Positions 59,400-64,000 of a stretch of 64,000 nucleotides of DNA are shown one piece after another (position 1 is the first letter of the stretch; each line of letters opens with the position of its first letter). The stretch comes from Caenorhabditis remanei (taxonomy: Eukaryota > Nematoda > Chromadorea > Rhabditida > Rhabditidae), in the NCBI RefSeq assembly GCF_010183535.1, contig NC_071331.1, positions 7,006,001 through 7,070,000 of the forward strand, in the 5' to 3' direction. A program made the position numbers and the translations under genes. Under the pieces are notes generated by a model. The model had not been told where the DNA came from and did not search any database. It was given only the letters and a program-made list of their open reading frames with translations.

Positions 59400-60306
59400 A
59401 TCGCTGGTGGTGCTTCTCTGTGTGGAGGTGGTGGTGATGTGTATTCTGTAATAATTGAGTTTAGATTAAATGGTAGCAACAAGGAGTTATTCTTGGTATA
59501 TATGCAAAAGTATTATATTTCTGCCATACTTGTTGAACGGTCGGTGGTTGTAGTAATAGTTTATTTAGGTAGTTCAACAGGATCAATAGTATACGATTTA
59601 GAATTAAGAATCAAATAGATTCTTTTAGAATGAAATTATATTACAACAGAGGGGTATTTATACTATTTTCTTCGGCTCCTTGCCTCGCTGGGTCTCGACG
59701 TCCTATATGCTCTCTATCACTGCGGAGGTGTCACGACTGTTTTACACTTCTGCTCCTCCTTGGGTTTCTCCACTATCTCTTCGTTGACCTCTTACCGCTG
59801 ATGGCTCAACAGGTGTGGTGTCAACGGTTCTTGCGGCACCTCTTTGTATCATCGGGTCATGTGCTCCTCTCTATCCTTCTCCATGATTGATTTATGGGAT
59901 CGATCCGATGGTCGGTCACGACATTCCCGGGGCCTCGACGGTTGTGGGACCACCCAAGCTGGTTGCTTATCCTTAGAGCTGTGGTTGGTCGCACTTGACT
60001 GCTGCTATTCTTGTTGCACCTGACTGCTGCTCTTCTTGTTGCACCTGACTGCGGCTAGTGTGTGAACGACGGAACTGGGTTTACTGCTGCTCATTGACTG
60101 GACACTGGATTCTATATACTGGATACTTGACTTGACTGCTTATCAGGTTGTAGTTGTCAACTTACAATTTAAAAGGGCCTCTGAGATGGAATTACAATTT
60201 ATTTCTTGTTTGAACAATTATACTATAATTATTCTTAGGGTCCCAAAATACATAATACCTGAAATACTGGGGGGAGAGGTTTCAAGATAAAAGTTGGGAC
60301 CTTACG
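59400..60306 (-). mobile_element. Possible LTR or promoter region of the retroelement remnant
   Basis: Read on the minus strand this contains a TATAAATA (59,655-59,662) followed about 90 nt later by AATAAA (59,560-59,565), the order expected in an LTR. Upstream is a repeated cttgttgcacctgactgct segment (plus-strand 60,009-60,054). I found no second LTR and no clear TG..CA ends, and the foldback element begins at 60,309. Confidence 0.3.
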
Positions 60307-61265
60307 ATATAAGACAGGCCAAATTTCAAAATTTCAAAATTTGAAAAATTATTAACCCGTTCAGTGGTGAAAACGTGATTTTTTCACAGAAATCTTCAAA
60401 TCACGTGTTTTCTAAATTTTCATAAGAAAATTCTCTTAATTTTTACACCGCTATTTCATTTATTGAAATAGTGAGAGAAATGGTTTTTTGTTCGATTAAA
60501 TTAAATTAATTTCGTTTTTGTTTCGATTGAAATTATAATTACGTGACCTTCAACATTTCATTTATTCAAAACACATCCACAGAATAGACTCCAGAGGAGA
60601 AAATGTGAACAGAAATGAGGAAATAAATAAAATCACAGAAAAGACTCAGGAGTCTATTCTGTGGAAAATTACAAAAAGAGAAAAGACGTTCGGGAAAACG
60701 TGAACCAGAAAGAAGTTTTCACAGATTTTCCTCATGAGGGAAATCTGTGAAAACACAAAATTCATTGAAAATAAGATTTATAACGTGAACTTCGATATGC
60801 GATATTGATAACATCCACATAGAGCTCATCGGAATTTTCGTATCGGAATCTTCTTCAAAGAATAGATAGTTCGAAATCTTTGATAAATCTCAGACAGCTG
60901 CACCCGAGTGGTATAATCTGGAAATTGATAATTGAAATCTGTCGATTTCTTAAATGACTCACCTTTTGAAACTTGGGATTTTCAGATTCTCCCAAATAAA
61001 AACATAAAGAATCCACTCGTTAATATAGTTCAAGATAAAGTGACTTCTGAAATCATCTGAAATTTATGCTCCTCACCTTCTTCTTATGATCAGTCAGACA
61101 CAACCATTGAAAAACACACTCACACCACCAGAAAAAGTTGGAATGGATTTTTAACAACTGACAAAAAGTCACGTAAATTCGGAAAAATGCCCCAAATAAT
61201 ATTTTTTCAAATCATACCAACTTTTTCTGGTGGTGTGAGTGTGTTTTTCAATGGTTGTGTCTGAC

Positions 61266-62006
61266 GCGCACCCGTAATTCCCGAGTACGGGAGCATAACG
61301 GCCAAGTTTTGAAATAAAAATTATAATTAAAATGATATACGTGAGCCCCGGAAAACACTTTTCGAATACATTTTTTCATTTCCAAGAATTTTACGTGATA
61401 GAAAATGTTCCCGATACCAAACTTGAGTTTTCAGTTATCCCGCTGTTAGATTTGAAGCAAAATTTTGTGCGAGCGGTTATTGAGTTCACTAAATTGAGGT
61501 ATACAAATAGATAAAAAGAGAGTAGGAGGGAAAAGAAAGCTTCCGAGGGTCCCTATTTAAAGTTAATCGCTACTTCCGGGGGTCGTGAGCCAAGAGGCGG
61601 AGCGAGAGCAAGCTTCTGGGCGTCCCAGTTTTAAGGTAATCACTACTTCCAGGGTGCTGAGCCTAGGGGCGGAGCGAGAGCAAGCTCCAGGGTGTCCATG
61701 TTTTAAGGTAATCGCTACTTCCAGGGTTCTAAGCCAATGCGCGGGGTGAGAGCAAGCTCCAGGGTGTCCATGTTTTAAGGTAATCGCTACTTCCAGGGTT
61801 CTAAGCCAATGCGCGGGGTGAGAGCAAGCTTCTGGGCGTTTGTTCGTTGAAATTCACATTCCATGGCAAGCGGAATAATTGGTAATGAACAAGAAAGTGG
61901 GAAACACGCGGTGAGAAAAAAAACCTCCCTGACCTCACGTGGTCTACAAAATTCTGAAAAATTAATGTGGCCTTTATGCTCCCGTACTCGGGAAATACAG
62001 AGAGGC
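61266..62006. mobile_element. 741-bp transposon nested in FB2, 9-bp target duplication
   Basis: The flanks are exact 9-bp repeats, gtgtctgac, at 61,257-61,265 and 62,007-62,015. Removing the insert plus one repeat restores the palindrome of FB2. The ends carry inverted copies of cccgagtacgggagcataa (61,281 and about 61,976). A 9-bp duplication suggests a Mutator-like element. Inside are an open 60-codon frame (61,332-61,514, unrecognised) and a 72-bp tandem repeat. Confidence 0.85.
61540..61840 (+). repeat. 72-bp tandem repeat, about four copies
   Basis: agcaagct recurs at 61,607, 61,679, 61,751 and 61,823, an exact 72-bp period, with ttttaaggtaatcgctactt and gcggagcgagag or gcggggtgag in each unit. 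Copies 3 and 4 are nearly identical. Confidence 0.9.
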
Positions 62007-62930
62007 GTGTCTGACTGATCATAAGAAGAAGGTGAGGAGCATAAATTTCAGATGATTTCAGAAGTCACTTTATCTTGAACTATATTAACGAGTGGATTCT
62101 TTATGTTTTTATTTGGGAGAATCTGAAAATCCCAAGTTTCAAAAGGTGAGTCATTTAAGAAATCGACAGATTTCAATTATCAATTTCCAGATTATACCAC
62201 TCGGGTGCAGCTGTCTGAGATTTATCAAAGATTTCGAACTATCTATTCTTTGAAGAAGATTCCGATACGAAAATTCCGATGAGCTCTATGTGGATGTTAT
62301 CAATATCGCATATCGAAGTTCACGTTATAAATCTTATTTTCAATGAATTTTGTGTTTTCACAGATTTCCCTCATGAGGAAAATCTGTGAAAACTTCTTTC
62401 TGGTTCACGTTTTCCCGAACGTCTTTTCTCTTTTTGTAATTTTCCACAGAATAGACTCCTGAGTCTTTTCTGTGATTTTATTTATTTCCTTTCATCTTAA
62501 TAAATAAGGTCACGTAAATATAACTTCAATTTAAAAACAAAACAAGAAGAAATAGAAGAAATAACCAAAAAATAATTTGACTTTTTTCAGGGGCCGCTCG
62601 GTTAATTTCACATTTAAAAATTCATGTTTTCTGACAGTAGAAAATCTGTAAAAGCTCATTTCTCAACCGAAAAACAACTTATCACGTTGAAAAAATAAAA
62701 TTTTCAAATTTGGCCTGTCTTATATGGTAATACTATGGGGTCATGCTTACGAAAATTGTAATACTAATGGGATTTCTTAAGAAAGTTCTGAATGTTTTTA
62801 TGCTGGCATCCTCCGGGGCGACAATTCAATTGTTCTAAATGTATTTTTGTTGTCTAATACATGTAATGTGGTTTTGTGGGGGGTGTGGGCCGTGGATGTT
62901 ATGGTTAGTGTCTCTCTCTCCCACTCTCGC

Positions 62931-62938
62931 TCTATATA
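62931..62938 (+). promoter_or_regulatory. TATA-box-like element
   Basis: ctatataaac follows a CT-rich run (tctctctctcccactctcgc) and lies about 40 bp upstream of the ATG at 62,976. Confidence 0.4.
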
Positions 62939-62975
62939 AACTTACGGTTGGCTCGCTTCTTATCATTCTGTGACC

Positions 62976-63316
62976 ATGCGAGATTTCTGTCTGGTTATCG
63001 TTATTCTGACTATCGGCTTACATACCTCTTCTCTGAAACCAATTCCACGATGGGTAATTATGTCCGGATGCCCGGAGTGTGACTACTGTCTTATCTTGAA
63101 CGGGTATGTTCCTATCGTCTTACCTCTTCTTACCTTATGTTTGTTATTCTAGCACTGTTTCTCCTTATTGGTGTGTGGAAGACCGGCTGTATTGCAAGAT
63201 TTCGTACGTTTATCTCTTGGGCTTCCTCTGGATACTACTACGTTGGTCCCTACGACTGCGTCTTCATCTATCCTGGGGTTTTTGCTGGGACCAGTTTTTG
63301 CGATGGTTGTGCTTGA
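62976..63316 (+). CDS. Possible small secreted cysteine-containing protein
   Basis: ATG at 62,976 opens a frame with a signal-peptide-like start (MRDFCLVIVILTIGLHTSS), then a GCPECDYCLILNG segment to a strong donor GG|GTATGT at 63,103. Two continuations keep phase. A weak TTGCAAG acceptor (exon 63,199-63,316) gives an 81-residue protein ending PYDCVFIYPGVFAGTSFCDG-CA. A strong TTATTCTAG acceptor (exon from 63,153) gives 122 residues rich in Trp and Leu ending at 63,393. If unspliced it stops after 58 residues. I recognise no family. It lies immediately right of FB2 in DNA of different composition. Confidence 0.35.
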
Positions 63317-63614
63317 TGTTATCTATTAATGATGGTTGTTTGGTTATTCTTATACTGATTTATTTGAATGAACATAAAGCATATACTGGTTAAAATAATT
63401 AATAGGGGTCGCAAAACATATACTGGTTAAAAAATATCCCAGAAATTAGTTTTCGAGTACAAAACAAGAAACAATTTCTCGAAAAATCGAAAAATCACTA
63501 TTTTGTCACTTAATTTTTGAAAACTTAAACAGAAATTACCAACATTTTTTCGCGCAGCCCTTATGGTGGGTTTTTTATGAGTTCCACAAAATTTCATAAT
63601 TTTAAAAATCTTAC

Positions 63615-63686
63615 TTGATGATGATCTTGCAGCACCCTTCAATTTGATTGCAGGCGTCGTCGCGACACACGGAGAGGAACGAGCTT
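63615..63686 (-). CDS. Possible orphan coding exon, Cys-rich
   Basis: The minus-strand acceptor TTTATTTTTAG and donor CAA|GTAAGA bound a 72-nt open exon whose best frame reads SSFLSVCRDDACNQIEGCC followed by KIIIK. Neighbouring exons were not found. The Tc1/mariner-like element starts 43 bp upstream, so an upstream exon may have been separated or lost. Confidence 0.25.
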
Positions 63687-63728
63687 CTAAAAATAAATAA
63701 AAATAAATACTAGTTATTAATTCCAATA

Positions 63729-64000
63729 CAGTGCGCGTCATAAAGATAGGACACCCTCTAAAATTTGTCGTTCTGAAAATCCTGAATAGTTATCAAAAAT
63801 CGGTGAGTGCAGTTCGATTCAGCAACCCTAAAAACTCTATGAGGCAACTGATCGTTTAGATTGAGCAACTTTGAGCAGCTCTGTGCTCAAAAGTCACTTT
63901 TGAGACCGCATTATAAAGATAGGACACCCCCCAAAAAGCAGTACTTTGCGAGTCTTTTCCCTAGAAAATGTGGAATTTTTTGATCGGAAATTGCTTTAAA
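63729..64000 (+). mobile_element. Left end of a Tc1/mariner-like element, continues past window
   Basis: It starts cagtgcgcgtcataaagata immediately after TA (63,727-63,728), the required target dinucleotide of the superfamily. A second copy of ataaagataggacaccc begins at 63,912, about 170 bp inside the first, as expected of a long inverted repeat with two transposase-binding direct repeats (the arrangement known for Tc3-like elements). The transposase would lie to the right. Confidence 0.72.

Larger units (their letters stand above)
60309..62723. mobile_element. Foldback element FB2, interrupted by a nested transposon
   Basis: The termini taagacaggccaaattt and its complement are flanked by TA. 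Arms at about 60,622-61,092 (continuing 61,093-61,145) pair with 62,008-62,487 and 61,217-61,262. The outer left and right portions differ from each other, the same architecture as FB1. The hairpin is continuous only if the insertion at 61,266-62,006 is ignored. Confidence 0.82.

Noticed and set aside
61555..61840. CRISPR-like regular repeat
   Set aside because: It is a contiguous 72-bp tandem repeat without unique spacers, in a eukaryotic transposon.

Overview
The window looks like nuclear DNA of a Caenorhabditis-type nematode. It is AT-rich, with introns of 45-51 nt ending in TTTCAG-like acceptors, many palindromic DNA transposons, and a bestrophin gene of the kind that is expanded in nematodes. 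I infer the taxon from these features, not from a database match.

Layout. Positions 1-636 are the 3' end of a hAT transposon. From about 637 to 49,000 the window is a set of large segmental duplications: unit 1 (637-16,928), unit 2 (16,929-36,677), unit 3 (36,678-42,640) and a partial unit 4 (about 44,740-49,000). Each unit carries one bestrophin copy on the minus strand. Copies A (8,496-10,508), B (26,071-28,082) and C (40,764-42,565) are broken. Copy D (46,507-49,952) can be spliced by eye into nine coding exons giving an uninterrupted 418-residue protein, with the neck residues, the RFP motif and the acidic Ca2+-clasp all present. The units differ by transposon insertions, an inverted segment (42,700-44,225), exon loss, and patchwork identity that suggests gene conversion. 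From 50,080 to 57,180 there is a degenerate tandem array upstream of copy D, invaded by GC-rich palindromic elements. From 58,800 to the end there is a retroelement remnant, a 2.4-kb foldback element with a second transposon nested inside it, a possible small secreted-protein gene, and the end of a Tc1/mariner-like element.

Main hidden signal. The octamer CTGTTTCA, the core of the upstream motif of Caenorhabditis 21U-RNA (piRNA) loci, occurs exactly 42 times on the two strands by my hand count, all between 4,707 and 56,442. My rough base-composition estimate for 64 kb is only 2-3. Several copies sit in bestrophin introns, with a YRNT start signature about 39-41 nt downstream. The bestrophin duplications therefore probably lie inside a piRNA cluster, and the duplications have multiplied candidate piRNA loci along with the genes.

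Other notable items are a 1,283-bp element with seven 20-bp iterons in each inverted repeat and an 8-bp target duplication (32,667-33,949), a twin inverted MITE pair (43,240-43,893), and two unrelated GC-rich palindromes that share the same terminal sequence and both have 8-bp target duplications.
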